DNA of 64,000 nt from Ga0077536 sp035325705 (GTDB lineage: Bacteria > Pseudomonadota > Gammaproteobacteria > Ga0077536): contig DAOKZI010000017.1 in assembly GCA_035325705.1 (NCBI GenBank), forward strand, positions 24,434 through 88,433, written 5' to 3'. The notes under the pieces are model-generated. The model ran no database searches. It worked only from the letters and a program-made list of their open reading frames with translations, and was not told where the DNA came from. A program made the translations under genes and the position numbers. Shown piece after piece: positions 34,632 through 44,289 of this stretch. The stretch's first letter is position 1, and the number at the start of each line of letters is the position of its first letter.

Positions 34632-34660
34632 AGTATACGCGCGGCCTGGAACGAGTCCAA
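34632..34660 (-). promoter_or_regulatory. promoter of the Fur-family gene, likely leaderless transcript
   Basis: On the minus strand TTGGAC (34655-34660) and TATACT (34632-34637) are 17 bases apart. Only eight bases separate the -10 box from the ATG at 34623, and no ribosome site is present, so transcription would begin at or beside the start codon. Confidence 0.6.
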
Positions 34661-34858
34661 GCTCAATGCGACTGACTCGCAATTGGAAGGACTCCAGGCC
34701 GGCGCGTCGCCGGCCCGCCGACCTCGCCGCGCGCCCGCTGTGCGCGCTGTGACGCCCGTCACAGCCTGCGGGCAATCCCGATCCGCTCGTCGGCCGACTG
34801 CTACCGCTCGCCCGAATCCACCGTGAAGGGCGCCGGCCGGCTCACGATACTTGCCGGC

Positions 34859-35482
34859 ATGAAAACGTCAGCCGGCTTCACGATCGTCGAACTGATGATC
34901 ACCATCGTGGTGCTCGGGATCGCGCTCGCCTTCGCGGTGCCGAACATGCAGGACCTCATCATGAACAACCGGTTGACCTCGCAGCTCAACCTGTTGTCGT
35001 CGAACCTCGCGCTGGCGCGCAACGAGGCGGTCAAGCAGAACGCTCTCGTCATCGCCTGCGCCAGCAGCGACGGTGAGGACTGCGCGGATGCGGATACGGC
35101 CTGGGACGACGGTTGGATGATCTTCGTCGACCGCAACGGGGATTTCGCCCCGGACCTCGACGATGCGGGCTGCGAAGAAGGCGCCACCCCAGCGGACGGC
35201 GACTGTCTCGTCACCTGGCAGTCGCCGCTCAACGGCCCGAACGTGCTGACCCCGGCCGCCGGCATTCCGAAACTGATCGGCTACGACGGCAGCGGCGCCC
35301 TCGTCTGCGACGCCGACGACGACGCGAAGCGCGACGATAGCTGCGACGCGGAAGATACCTACTACACCCTGTGCGACCCGCGCGGCAACGAGCACGCACG
35401 CGCGCTGGCCATCAGCAATACCGGTCGCGTGTCGATACTGACCAAGGCGCCGAACGGCGACGCGCTGAGCTGCGGAGACTGA
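34859..35482 (+). CDS. fimT: minor type IV pilin of the FimT/FimU (GspH) family
   Basis: The 207-residue prepilin has a short leader ending KTSAG, then the N-methylated FTIVELMITIVVLGIA helix with glutamate at position 5. A soluble domain with several cysteines and aspartate-rich loops follows. FimT/FimU pilins prime type IV pilus assembly together with PilV, PilW, PilX and PilE. The ATG at 34859 gives the usual short leader. A GTG 36 bases upstream would give a longer leader and has no better ribosome site. It is first in the pilin operon. Confidence 0.85.
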   Translation: MKTSAGFTIVELMITIVVLGIALAFAVPNMQDLIMNNRLTSQLNLLSSNLALARNEAVKQNALVIACASSDGEDCADADTAWDDGWMIFVDRNGDFAPDLDDAGCEEGATPADGDCLVTWQSPLNGPNVLTPAAGIPKLIGYDGSGALVCDADDDAKRDDSCDAEDTYYTLCDPRGNEHARALAISNTGRVSILTKAPNGDALSCGD

Positions 35483-35484
35483 AC

Positions 35485-36063
35485 GTGAATCACTGCCGTC
35501 ATCAGACACAAAAGGGCTTCACGCTGCTCGAAGTCCTGATCGCCGTGGTGGTGTTCGCCATCGGCCTGCTCGGCATCGCCGGCCTGCAGGTCGCGGGCAT
35601 GCGCTTCACGCACGGCTCCCAGCTACGCGCAGTAGCGACGATGCAGGCGGAGAACATGGCCGACCGGATGCGCGCGAACATGACGGGAGTGCGCGACGGC
35701 GACTACAACATCACCGGCGCGATGCCGACCTCCCTCGAGACCGACTGCGGCGCCGAGGCATGCACGCCGGCCGAGCTCGCCGAATACGATCTCGTGCTGT
35801 GGAACGACGGTGCCTCGGGCAAGCCCAACGAATCGAACGCGGCGACCCTGCCCGGCGGTGAAGGAGTCGTGTGCATCGACTCGACGCCCAATGACGGCGA
35901 CGCCACCGGCTGGGCCTGCGACAACGAGGGCATCGTCTACGCGATCAAGCTCACTTGGAACGAGCGTACGGTCGGCGTCGACGACGTCGTCCAGGATGAG
36001 GACGGCGAGGCCGAGGGAGCCGATCTCCGCAAGCAGTTTCTCTTCGTGAGGGTCGTGCCGTGA
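35485..36063 (+). CDS. pilV: minor type IV pilin PilV
   Basis: The 192-residue prepilin reads ...QKG at the cleavage site, then FTLLEVLIAVVVFAIGLLGI, the PilV-type helix. The mature domain contains paired cysteines (DCGAEAC, CIDSTPNDG, WACDNEG). The start is a GTG two bases after the fimT stop. It helps form the priming complex with the other minor pilins. Its stop overlaps the pilW start. Confidence 0.88.
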   Translation: MNHCRHQTQKGFTLLEVLIAVVVFAIGLLGIAGLQVAGMRFTHGSQLRAVATMQAENMADRMRANMTGVRDGDYNITGAMPTSLETDCGAEACTPAELAEYDLVLWNDGASGKPNESNAATLPGGEGVVCIDSTPNDGDATGWACDNEGIVYAIKLTWNERTVGVDDVVQDEDGEAEGADLRKQFLFVRVVP

Positions 36064-37127
36064 GCACAGGTCTGAGTTCCCGCCCGCTCGTGCTTCGCCG
36101 CCAGCGGGGTATCACCCTGGTCGAGATGATGGTCGCGATGGTCGTCGGCCTCATTCTCCTGGTCGGCATCGTGCAGCTCTTCGTCAGCAACAAGCAGGCC
36201 TATCGCATCCAGGAAGGCGCCAACGTGCTCAACGAGAACGCACGCTACCTGATGAACCAGATGCAGTACGACCTGCGCATGGCCGATCACTGGGGCGGCG
36301 TCGAGGCGAGCGAGATCGACGTCGACGGCGATATCGACTCGATTACGGACGACTGCGACGGCGCGGCGGCGGCGCTCCAGGTGGCCGGCGTCTATGGCAT
36401 CGACGGCGAAGACGAGTCCCCGCTCGACTGTATTCCGGACTCCGACTATGTGCCGAACTCGGACATCGTGATCGTGCGCTACGCCGAGCCGATACGTCGC
36501 GCCTCCGGCGCGCTCGATGCCAATCGCGTATACGTGCGCACCGCGATCGCCCGTCGCGGCTACGTGTTCCAGGGCGCAAATCTGGCCGATCTTCCCTCGG
36601 ACCTGACGCCGGAGGCGGACGACGCCGAGACCGTCGAAGAAGAAGTCGCCGAGGAAGGCGACGTCGCAAATTTCCAGTATCGGACCTTCATTTACTTCCT
36701 ACGGCCCTGCTCCTCGCAGGCACGCGGCAACGCCGCCATCTGCGACGATGCGGACGACAAGATCCCGACGCTGACGCGCCTCTCCCTCGACGGGCTCGCG
36801 CTGGTCGAGCAGGACGTGATCGCCGGCGTCGAGCAGATGCAGCTCGCTTACGGCGTCGACGACAACGGCGATCGCTCGCCGGATCGCTATCTGAGCGCCG
36901 AGGACGTCACGGCCGACAACGGCTGGAACAAGGTCATCGACGTGAAGCTCAGCGTGCTGATTCGCAACAACGAGTTGGACACCACGGCGAATGACGATGC
37001 CGAGTACACGCTCTACGGCGGCGCCGACGGCGACGGCGTCGTCTATACGGTGCCCGAGGATGCCCAGCGCTACCGGCGCAAGCTGTTCAACACGTCCATC
37101 CAGATCCGCAACACGACGCGAGGCTGA
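36060..37127 (+). CDS. pilW: minor type IV pilin PilW
   Basis: The 355-residue prepilin has RQRG then ITLVEMMVAMVVGLILLVG, the PilW helix, and a large soluble domain, as expected for this largest minor pilin. The segment VDDNGDRSPDRYLSAEDV resembles an aspartate-rich metal loop. The start is a GTG overlapping the pilV stop (GTGA). pilX follows after four bases. Confidence 0.9.
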   Translation: MSTGLSSRPLVLRRQRGITLVEMMVAMVVGLILLVGIVQLFVSNKQAYRIQEGANVLNENARYLMNQMQYDLRMADHWGGVEASEIDVDGDIDSITDDCDGAAAALQVAGVYGIDGEDESPLDCIPDSDYVPNSDIVIVRYAEPIRRASGALDANRVYVRTAIARRGYVFQGANLADLPSDLTPEADDAETVEEEVAEEGDVANFQYRTFIYFLRPCSSQARGNAAICDDADDKIPTLTRLSLDGLALVEQDVIAGVEQMQLAYGVDDNGDRSPDRYLSAEDVTADNGWNKVIDVKLSVLIRNNELDTTANDDAEYTLYGGADGDGVVYTVPEDAQRYRRKLFNTSIQIRNTTRG

Positions 37128-37131
37128 GCCG

Positions 37132-37746
37132 ATGACCCGCAATCCTTCTGTGCACGCGCAGCGCGGCCTGGCCCTGATCGTCGCGATGGTGCTGCTGCTG
37201 GTGATGACGATGGTCGCCGTGATCGCGATGCGCTCGACGACGCTCGATCTGAAGATGACCGCGAACACCACGCAGGCGCGGCGCGCCTTCCAGACTTCCG
37301 ACGGCACGCGCGACTCGGTGTCCCCGGTGCTCGCCGCGCACGTGTTCTACCACGGCTGGCCGGATGCAATCGAAGGCGAGGTGACGGAGTCGGCGAACTT
37401 CGAGATTCCGGACGAAATCACGATCACCGACCCCTCCAAGCGCTACGACATGGGCGAGAACGGCAGCTTCGAGGAGCTCGCCGAGCGCAGCCCCGACATC
37501 GAGTTCCGCGACGACGTCGATGACGACGACGAGCTCGACAACGAGGACGTCTTCGGCGACGTCTGGGTCACGCGCATCGGCGTGCAGCCCGCGTTCGGCA
37601 GCAACCTCGTGTCCAATGCCTCGGATCAGGGCGCGGGCTCCGGGGCCGCGAACAAGTACATTCTGTTCGATTTGCGCGCCGCCGGGCGCGCCCTCGGCAA
37701 CGCCCGTTCCTTCACGGGCTCCGACTATCGCGCGCTGTCGCGCTGA
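37132..37746 (+). CDS. pilX: minor type IV pilin PilX
   Basis: The 204-residue protein starts with AQRGLALIVAMVLLLVMTMV and AMRSTTLDLKMTANTT, the PilX-type N-terminus, in which the conserved Glu5 of pilins is replaced. Its middle is very acidic (DDVDDDDELDNEDVFGD). PilX couples the minor-pilin complex to PilY1, whose gene follows after 35 bases. The order matches the Pseudomonas cluster. Confidence 0.88.
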   Translation: MTRNPSVHAQRGLALIVAMVLLLVMTMVAVIAMRSTTLDLKMTANTTQARRAFQTSDGTRDSVSPVLAAHVFYHGWPDAIEGEVTESANFEIPDEITITDPSKRYDMGENGSFEELAERSPDIEFRDDVDDDDELDNEDVFGDVWVTRIGVQPAFGSNLVSNASDQGAGSGAANKYILFDLRAAGRALGNARSFTGSDYRALSR

Positions 37747-37781
37747 ACCTCACGAATCGGAACGACTGGAGTCATCCGGCC

Positions 37782-40700
37782 ATGAAGACGATGAAACGCC
37801 TCAGGGAATTCTGTCACGGACTCGCGCTCAGCGTCGGCTTCCTGCCCGCGATCTGGTCCGGCGTCGCGCAAGCGAATCTGTCCGGCGCGGAAATGGGGAC
37901 TTTCACCGCGACCCCCATCCTCACGGTGGAATCCGTGCCGCCGCTGGTGATGCTCGCGATGTCGATGGATCACCAGTACTTCATCAAGGCCTACAACGAT
38001 TACACCGACCTGAACAAGGACGGCGTGGCCGAGCGCACCTACCTCGATTCCTTCGAGTACTACGGCTATTTCCACTCCGACCTCTGCTACAAATACAGCA
38101 GCGGCGATCAGCGCTTCAAGCCGGTCGGCAAGGTCGACGACCCGCGTGTGGATGACGCTGACACTGTCTACAACCACTACTGCACGAGCACGGAGGGAGG
38201 CGGCACGGCAGATGCGTGGAGCGGCAATTTTTTGAACTGGGCGACGATGACGCGCATGGACATCGTGCGCAAGATTCTCTACGGCGGCTACCGCTCGACG
38301 GACACGGCCACCACCACGGTGCTCGAACGCGCAAATCTGCCGGGTGATGCCCACAGCTTCGCGAAATACTACAACGGTGCCGATCTGGCCAAGCTGACGC
38401 CGCATGATTTGGTCAGGACCGACACGGCCAACGGTGGTGACGTCGATAGTGTCGACGACGATGACGAGGGCATCACGATCTGCAACACCACCTACGCGAC
38501 CGCCGGCAGCTCACATTCGATAACGGCTCCGCCGATAATGCGAGTGGCGAAGGGTAACTTCTCTCTGTGGGCCGCCAATGAGCGCCGGCAGTGCACATTC
38601 AGGGATGAGTTCGGCACCAATTCGAACAGCAATGATTCGGCGGTATCCGGCGTCTTCGCCAGATCGAATGATCCGAATCAGGACACCGCGCTGCTTAAGG
38701 CACCCGGCGACAAACGCAACCATAATGTGCGTGTCGAAGTATGTAGCCACACCCTCAATCCGCCGCAGAATCTCGAGAATTGCGCGAGCTACGGCGCAAA
38801 CCGCAAGCCCGAGGGCCTGCTGCAGAAATACGGCCTCGACGGCCAGATGCAGTTCGCCCTCGTCACCGGCAGCAAAGGCAATAATCTGTCCGGCGGCCGG
38901 CTGAAGAAGCGCATGACGACGCTGAACGATGAGGTCGATACCAGCGACGGTACGTTCGAGCCGCTGGCATCCAGCACGCCCGGCATCATCAAATCCCTGA
39001 ACGCCATCCGCATCTACGGCTATGGCTACGACGACGGCACCTACCTGCCCGGCGGCGACGGCGGCATCGAGAACTGCGACTTCCAGCTCACCGAAATCAA
39101 GAACGAGGGCAAGTGCGCGAGCTGGGGCAACCCGATGTCGGAAATCTATCTGGAGGCGCTGCGCTATTTCGGCTCGACGACGCGCTCGCCTACGGCCGGG
39201 TTCAACGACGGCGGTGCCGACACGACTTATATTCCCGACTTCGTCGATGACACGGACTGGGACTCGCCCGTCACCGAAGACAATTCCTGCGCCTCGTTGA
39301 ACGCGATCATTTTCAACGCGAGCGTCAGCTCCTACGACGACGACGAGACGGATCCCGACTTCACGGCCTCTTCGGCGGAGGCGTTGACCGAGGCCATCGG
39401 CGCGGCGAACGGCGAGAACCTCGAAGGCAAAAACTTCTTCGTCGGCCGCAGCGGTGCGGCAATCAACGAGTTCTGTACCTCCAAGACCATCGACGGGGCC
39501 AACGGCCTCGGTGACGTGTATGGCCTCTGCCCCGAAGCGCCGACCGTGCGCGGCTCCTATCACATGGCAGGTCTCGCGCACTATGCGCATACGGAAGACC
39601 TGATGCCGGGTCTGCCGGAGAAGCAGACCGTCAAGACCTTCGCCGTGTCGCTCGCGACCGGCGCGCCGATCATCGACATCCCGGTTTCCGGCGGCAAGGC
39701 GGTAAAGGTCCTGCCCGCTTACCGCCTGCGCAAAGGCGGCAACAGCCTCGACGAAAAGAACAACAACCCTGCCAACGACGGCGGCGGCGCGCTGGTCGAC
39801 TTCAAGATCGTGCGCCCGCACACCGAAGTCAGTGCGGGCAGCAATGCCGTGCCGGAAGCCGGCACCGGCATCTTCAGCGGCCTGTTCTATGTCAACTGGG
39901 AAGACTCCGAGCAGGGCGGGGACTACGACCAGGACATGTGGGGCATGATCGAGTATCGGCTCGACACCCACGCCGCGGACAATCAGCTCACGATCACGAC
40001 CACCGCGGTGACGGAGTCCACCAATATCCCGCAGCTCTTCGGTTTCATCACGAGCGGCACGACCAAGGACGGCTTCCACGCCTACTCCGGCATCGAAGGC
40101 GCGAACTACACCGATCCGACCGGCGTGAAAGGCTGCAACAACTGCCGCCCGATCACGGGCGACGGCGGCTCGACGGGGCAATTCGGCGCACAGTCGGCCA
40201 CTTTTACGATCAGCACGACGGCCTCGGCCGAGCTGCTCGAGTCGCCGCTCTACTACGCCGCGAAATGGGGCGGCTTCAAGGATTCGAACGATAACAAGCG
40301 CCCGGACGTCAAGTCGGAGTGGGATGCGGACGGCGACGGTGTGCCCGACACCTTCTACTTCGTGACCGATCCCGGCGATCTCGAAAGCTCGCTGCGCGAA
40401 GTGTTCGACACCATTCTGGAACGGGTTTCTTCCGGTACGGCGGCCGCGGTCGTCGCCAATGAGCAGCAGGGCAACGGCGTGCTGTTCCAGGCGCTGTACG
40501 ACCCGGAGAAGAGCGACGGCGAAAGCAATTCGGTGCGCTGGATCGGCACGCTGCACGCGCTGTTCGTCGACAAGTTCGGCCTCATTCGCGAGGACGGAGA
40601 CCAGGACGGCCAGATAGACGGTTTCGACGTCGATCGGGTCGTGAAGCTCGTGTTCGACAACAACGTGGAGCCCAGCGAACGCCGGACCAAGCTGGTGCGT

Positions 40701-43034
40701 TACGTGCCCAAGCCCGACGATCCGAACACTCCCGCGCGGGAAGGCGTGGATCCGAATCGACCCGACCCCTCCGATCCCGAACAGTTCACGCCGACCGCGC
40801 CGGTGGAGATCTATGGCGCAAACGGCCTGAAAACCGTCTGGAACGCGCGTGAACGGCTGTCGGATCTCGACGAAGCCACGATTACGACGCAGCGTGCCTA
40901 CGGGGACACCGCCGATGAAGGCCGCTACATCCTGACCTGGATGGACGATGACTTCGACACCGTCGTCGACAGCACCGAGGTCAAGAGCCTCGTCCATGAC
41001 ACGGTCACTGCGGACAATTTCTGGTGGTTGGACACCAATACGCGCGACGAGGGCCGTAACCTCGTCGATTGGGTGCGCGGCAAGCAGACCGGCCTCAATC
41101 AGTTCCGCAAGCGCAGCGTCGATTACGACGGCGGCGGCGAGAAAGGCGGTCCGCGCGGCGTCGAGATCATGCGCCTCGGCGACATCATCCACTCGACGCC
41201 GGTGTCGGTCGGTGCGCCGAGTGCAGGCTTCGATCAGTCGGCGCTCGACGCATCCTACGCGAGGTTCCGCGAGCGCTATCAGAACCGCCGCCAGGTGGTC
41301 TACGTCGGCGCCAACGACGGCATGATCCACGCCTTCAATGCCGGCTTTTTCAATGCCGACGAACTCAAATTCGAGTTGGCACCGACGAACGGTATCACCG
41401 CGCATCCGCTGGGCTCGGAGCTGTGGGCTTACGTGCCGAAAAATCTGCTGCCGCACCTGCAGTGGCTGGCGCGCCAGGACTACTCGCACGTCTACTACAT
41501 GGATCTGCCGATCCGCGTATTCGACGTCAAAATCTTCGCTGATGATGGTGACGACGGCGTCCACCCCGGCGGTTGGGGCACGATTCTCGTCGCCGGCATG
41601 CGCTTCGGCGGCGGCAGCGACAACACCGGGATTTCGGTGGATCGCAATGCCGACGCGGACAGCAGCAACAACATCAAGACGAAATCTGCCTACGTCATCA
41701 TGGACGTGACCGACCCCGAGCAGCCGCCGAAGGTGCTCGCGGAGATCTCGCCGCCGAACCTGCAGTTCACGACTTCGGTGCCGCAGGCCGTCGGCTTCGG
41801 TACGCCCGAGGGGAAGACGGGCCCGAACAAGTGGTATCTCGTCTTCGGTACCGGGCCCAGCAACCTAGCCTCCGCAACCTACGAATCCCACGGCGATCCG
41901 CTGCAAAACGCCAACGTCTACGCCTACGATCTGTCGAGAATGCTCTCGGCGTCGAGCGAAAGCGATGCCAGGAATCTCGTCCAAACGTTCACGATCCCGG
42001 ACGAAGACGTCTTCGTCGGCGATATCGCGAGCACGGACTTCGATCTCGACATGAAGGACGAGGAGCTCTATTTCGGCACCGTTGGCGCGCCGGTGACGGG
42101 CGACACGGATCCGGAGGTGGCCGATCAGGGCAGTCTCTACCGCATCTCGATGGACGAGAACGAGACCAGCTCCACCTGGGGAGAGCCGACGCGCGTGCTC
42201 GAAGATCTGAACCGCCCGTTCGTCACACAGCCGGCCGTCACCATCGACCGCAAATTCCGCCATTGGCTCGTCGCCGCGAGCGGCCGTCTATTCACCAATG
42301 ACGACAAGATCACGGAGAATCAACAGAGCGCCTACGGCATCGTCGTCCGCGGTGAGAATGTGCCGACCGAGGTGGCCGATCTGATCGATGTGTCGAAAGC
42401 ACGGGTGTTCAACAACGACGTCGTCCAAGGCGTGACGCTGAGTAGCAGCGCCGATACCGACGGCAACGGCTCGACCAGCACCAAGGAGCTGCGCGAGGCG
42501 GTTGCGGCCGCCGGCGGCTGGCGTAAGGACTTCGCCACTCAGGGCTTCGTGCCGGCCGACGTCGATCCGGAGAATCCGCCGGTGAACGACAGCTCGATCA
42601 AACCGGCCGAGCGCGCCGCGAGCCGCATCTCGCTGTTCGGCGGCGTGATGTTTAGCTCGCTGTTCACGCCGAGCGTCGATCTCTGCGGCGCAGACGGCAA
42701 CAGCCGCCTGCTCGCGGTGGATTTCAGCACCGGCGTGCCGCCCACGCGCAGCGTCTTCCCCTGCACCGACTGCGACGATCCGACGGTTGAAGATCCCGTC
42801 GAGATACCCGAAAGCTTCGACCAGGGCGGCGGCTTTTCGTCCAGCCCGAGCATACACTTCGGCAACCAGACCACCGAAGGCCGCGTGACCCTCGTGACGC
42901 AGGATTCGCGCGGCGAGCTCGAAACCACGCCGGCCCAGACCGGTGCCGGCGATCCCGCGGCGGAGATCTCCTGGCGCGAGTTCCGCAACGGCGAGACGGG
43001 CTTCGAAGACGAAGCCGGCACCAATGCCGAGTAG
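37782..43034 (+). CDS. pilY1: PilY1-type type IV pilus tip adhesin
   Basis: The 1750-residue protein has a signal peptide (to about residue 31, VAQA) and a large N-terminal region, then the PilY1 beta-propeller (residues about 1130-1600) with RRQVVYVGANDGMIHAF and VPKNLLPHLQWLARQDYSH. Calcium-type loops are visible: DADGDGVPD at residues 848-856 and DTDGNGSTSTKEL near 1562. PilY1 sits at the pilus tip and controls extension, retraction and surface sensing. It is much longer than the about 1160-residue Pseudomonas protein. The N-terminal VPPLVMLAMSMDHQ segment lacks a DxSxS metal site, so a functional VWA domain is doubtful. Confidence 0.93.
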   Translation: MKTMKRLREFCHGLALSVGFLPAIWSGVAQANLSGAEMGTFTATPILTVESVPPLVMLAMSMDHQYFIKAYNDYTDLNKDGVAERTYLDSFEYYGYFHSDLCYKYSSGDQRFKPVGKVDDPRVDDADTVYNHYCTSTEGGGTADAWSGNFLNWATMTRMDIVRKILYGGYRSTDTATTTVLERANLPGDAHSFAKYYNGADLAKLTPHDLVRTDTANGGDVDSVDDDDEGITICNTTYATAGSSHSITAPPIMRVAKGNFSLWAANERRQCTFRDEFGTNSNSNDSAVSGVFARSNDPNQDTALLKAPGDKRNHNVRVEVCSHTLNPPQNLENCASYGANRKPEGLLQKYGLDGQMQFALVTGSKGNNLSGGRLKKRMTTLNDEVDTSDGTFEPLASSTPGIIKSLNAIRIYGYGYDDGTYLPGGDGGIENCDFQLTEIKNEGKCASWGNPMSEIYLEALRYFGSTTRSPTAGFNDGGADTTYIPDFVDDTDWDSPVTEDNSCASLNAIIFNASVSSYDDDETDPDFTASSAEALTEAIGAANGENLEGKNFFVGRSGAAINEFCTSKTIDGANGLGDVYGLCPEAPTVRGSYHMAGLAHYAHTEDLMPGLPEKQTVKTFAVSLATGAPIIDIPVSGGKAVKVLPAYRLRKGGNSLDEKNNNPANDGGGALVDFKIVRPHTEVSAGSNAVPEAGTGIFSGLFYVNWEDSEQGGDYDQDMWGMIEYRLDTHAADNQLTITTTAVTESTNIPQLFGFITSGTTKDGFHAYSGIEGANYTDPTGVKGCNNCRPITGDGGSTGQFGAQSATFTISTTASAELLESPLYYAAKWGGFKDSNDNKRPDVKSEWDADGDGVPDTFYFVTDPGDLESSLREVFDTILERVSSGTAAAVVANEQQGNGVLFQALYDPEKSDGESNSVRWIGTLHALFVDKFGLIREDGDQDGQIDGFDVDRVVKLVFDNNVEPSERRTKLVRYVPKPDDPNTPAREGVDPNRPDPSDPEQFTPTAPVEIYGANGLKTVWNARERLSDLDEATITTQRAYGDTADEGRYILTWMDDDFDTVVDSTEVKSLVHDTVTADNFWWLDTNTRDEGRNLVDWVRGKQTGLNQFRKRSVDYDGGGEKGGPRGVEIMRLGDIIHSTPVSVGAPSAGFDQSALDASYARFRERYQNRRQVVYVGANDGMIHAFNAGFFNADELKFELAPTNGITAHPLGSELWAYVPKNLLPHLQWLARQDYSHVYYMDLPIRVFDVKIFADDGDDGVHPGGWGTILVAGMRFGGGSDNTGISVDRNADADSSNNIKTKSAYVIMDVTDPEQPPKVLAEISPPNLQFTTSVPQAVGFGTPEGKTGPNKWYLVFGTGPSNLASATYESHGDPLQNANVYAYDLSRMLSASSESDARNLVQTFTIPDEDVFVGDIASTDFDLDMKDEELYFGTVGAPVTGDTDPEVADQGSLYRISMDENETSSTWGEPTRVLEDLNRPFVTQPAVTIDRKFRHWLVAASGRLFTNDDKITENQQSAYGIVVRGENVPTEVADLIDVSKARVFNNDVVQGVTLSSSADTDGNGSTSTKELREAVAAAGGWRKDFATQGFVPADVDPENPPVNDSSIKPAERAASRISLFGGVMFSSLFTPSVDLCGADGNSRLLAVDFSTGVPPTRSVFPCTDCDDPTVEDPVEIPESFDQGGGFSSSPSIHFGNQTTEGRVTLVTQDSRGELETTPAQTGAGDPAAEISWREFRNGETGFEDEAGTNAE

Positions 43035-43129
43035 AGGGGCGACTGAGCAGTTTGTGTCACGCGCGGCCGGCGCGTGCCCCATCTGCGCGATGACGACGAA
43101 CGGTACAGAGTGACCCGGGAGATTAGGAT

Positions 43130-43585
43130 ATGACGATGGCCCGCATTCGACGCCCGCGACGCTGCATGCGCCGCCAGCACGGCGTCACCCTGATCGAACT
43201 GATGATCGTCGTCGTGATCGTCGGCATCCTCGCCTCGGTGGCCTACCCGAGCTACCAGAACTACATCCTTCGCACCAAGCGTGCGGAGGGCAAGGCGCTG
43301 CTGATGGACGCGGCGGCGCGCCAGGAACGCTACTTCGCGGATCAGAACACCTACACGACGACACCGACCGAGCTCGGCTACGGCAGCGACGCGCCGAAAT
43401 CGGCCGAGGACAACTACGAGCTCTCGATCGAGGCCGGGCCCTCGGCAGACATCGCGACGAGCTACAGGCTGATCGCCACGCCGCAGTTCGGCGACGGCGA
43501 TGCGGAGTGCGGCAACCTGGAGCTCGATTCACGCGGTACTCAGGGCAGCTCGACCGGCGGCGATCTCGAACGCTGCTGGCAATGA
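43130..43585 (+). CDS. pilE: minor type IV pilin PilE
   Basis: The 151-residue prepilin has RQHG then VTLIELMIVVVIVGILASVA and YPSYQNYILRTKRAEGKALL, the classic PilE form, with C-terminal cysteines (ECGNLELDS...RCW). It lies 95 bases after pilY1. There are two in-frame ATGs six bases apart behind GGGAGATTAGGA; either gives a leader of about 15-17 residues. No separate pilY2 is seen. Confidence 0.9.
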   Translation: MTMARIRRPRRCMRRQHGVTLIELMIVVVIVGILASVAYPSYQNYILRTKRAEGKALLMDAAARQERYFADQNTYTTTPTELGYGSDAPKSAEDNYELSIEAGPSADIATSYRLIATPQFGDGDAECGNLELDSRGTQGSSTGGDLERCWQ

Positions 43586-44049
43586 GTCGCGAGCCGACGA
43601 TGCGCGTGCTCTGCTGCCTCTTCGGTGCACTGTGCGTCACCGCCGTGGGCGCGCAGGCCGAGATCTACCAGTACAAGGACGAGAACGGAAAGACCGTGTT
43701 CTCCGAGCGCCCGCCGCCCAAGGGCGCGGAGGCGAAGATCGTCAAGCCGAAAACCAGCCGCCCGACGGCCGACGCCGCGAACAAGCTGCAGCAGGATCGC
43801 GAGCGCATCCTGCCGCCGGAACAGACCGACGCCAAACCCGCCGATGAGAAACGGGCGCCGACGCCCGAACAGGAAGAGCAGAAAGCCCGTGCCTGCGAGC
43901 AGGCGCGGCAGGCGCTCGCGCTGCTGCGGGAGAACAATCGGCCGCGCTACAAGACCGAGGACGGCCAGATCGCGCACATGACGCCGGAGATGCAGGCCGA
44001 GCGCATCGCCGATGCGGAAGAGAAAATCGGAAAGTACTGCGAGGAATGA
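43582..44049 (+). CDS. DUF4124-domain periplasmic protein
   Basis: The 155-residue protein has a signal peptide (MRVLCCLFGALCVTAVGAQA) and the DUF4124 segment EIYQYKDENGKTVFSERPP just after cleavage. A proline/lysine-rich linker and a helical region with CEQARQALALLRENNR follow. DUF4124 proteins often accompany pilus or envelope genes, but their role is unknown. The start overlaps the pilE stop (ATGA), so it is coupled to the pilin operon. Confidence 0.85.
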   Translation: MSREPTMRVLCCLFGALCVTAVGAQAEIYQYKDENGKTVFSERPPPKGAEAKIVKPKTSRPTADAANKLQQDRERILPPEQTDAKPADEKRAPTPEQEEQKARACEQARQALALLRENNRPRYKTEDGQIAHMTPEMQAERIADAEEKIGKYCEE

Positions 44050-44062
44050 AACCCCGCGGTCT

Positions 44063-44272
44063 CGTAGCCCGGGTGTAGCGCAGCGAAACCCGGGATCTTC
44101 ATCGCGCCCAAACGCCCGATCCCGGGTTGCGCGCTGCGCGCTCCACCCGGGCTACGAAACGTTCGCGCCACGCCTCTCGTAGCCCGGGTGTAGCGCAGCG
44201 AAACCCGGGATCTTCATCGCATCCAAACGACCGATCCCGGATTGCGCGCTGCGCGCTCCACCCGGGCTGCGG
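44063..44272. repeat. two tandem copies of the GTAGCCCGG repeat pair
   Basis: A unit of about 94 bases (44063-44156) made of two facing palindromes is repeated at 44178-44272, a period of 115 bases, with only a few changes (for example CGCGCCCAAACG to CGCATCCAAACG). It fills the gap between the convergent pilin operon and ispH, where it can act as a terminator for both. Confidence 0.9.
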
Positions 44273-44289
44273 CCTGGACGGCGCGCGAC

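Noticed and set aside
38511..41564. 1017-codon open frame on the strand opposite pilY1
   Set aside because: It is a codon-composition shadow of a high-GC gene. Its translation is low in aromatic residues and repetitive in V, R, D and A, with no domain, and pilY1 on the other strand has clear motifs.
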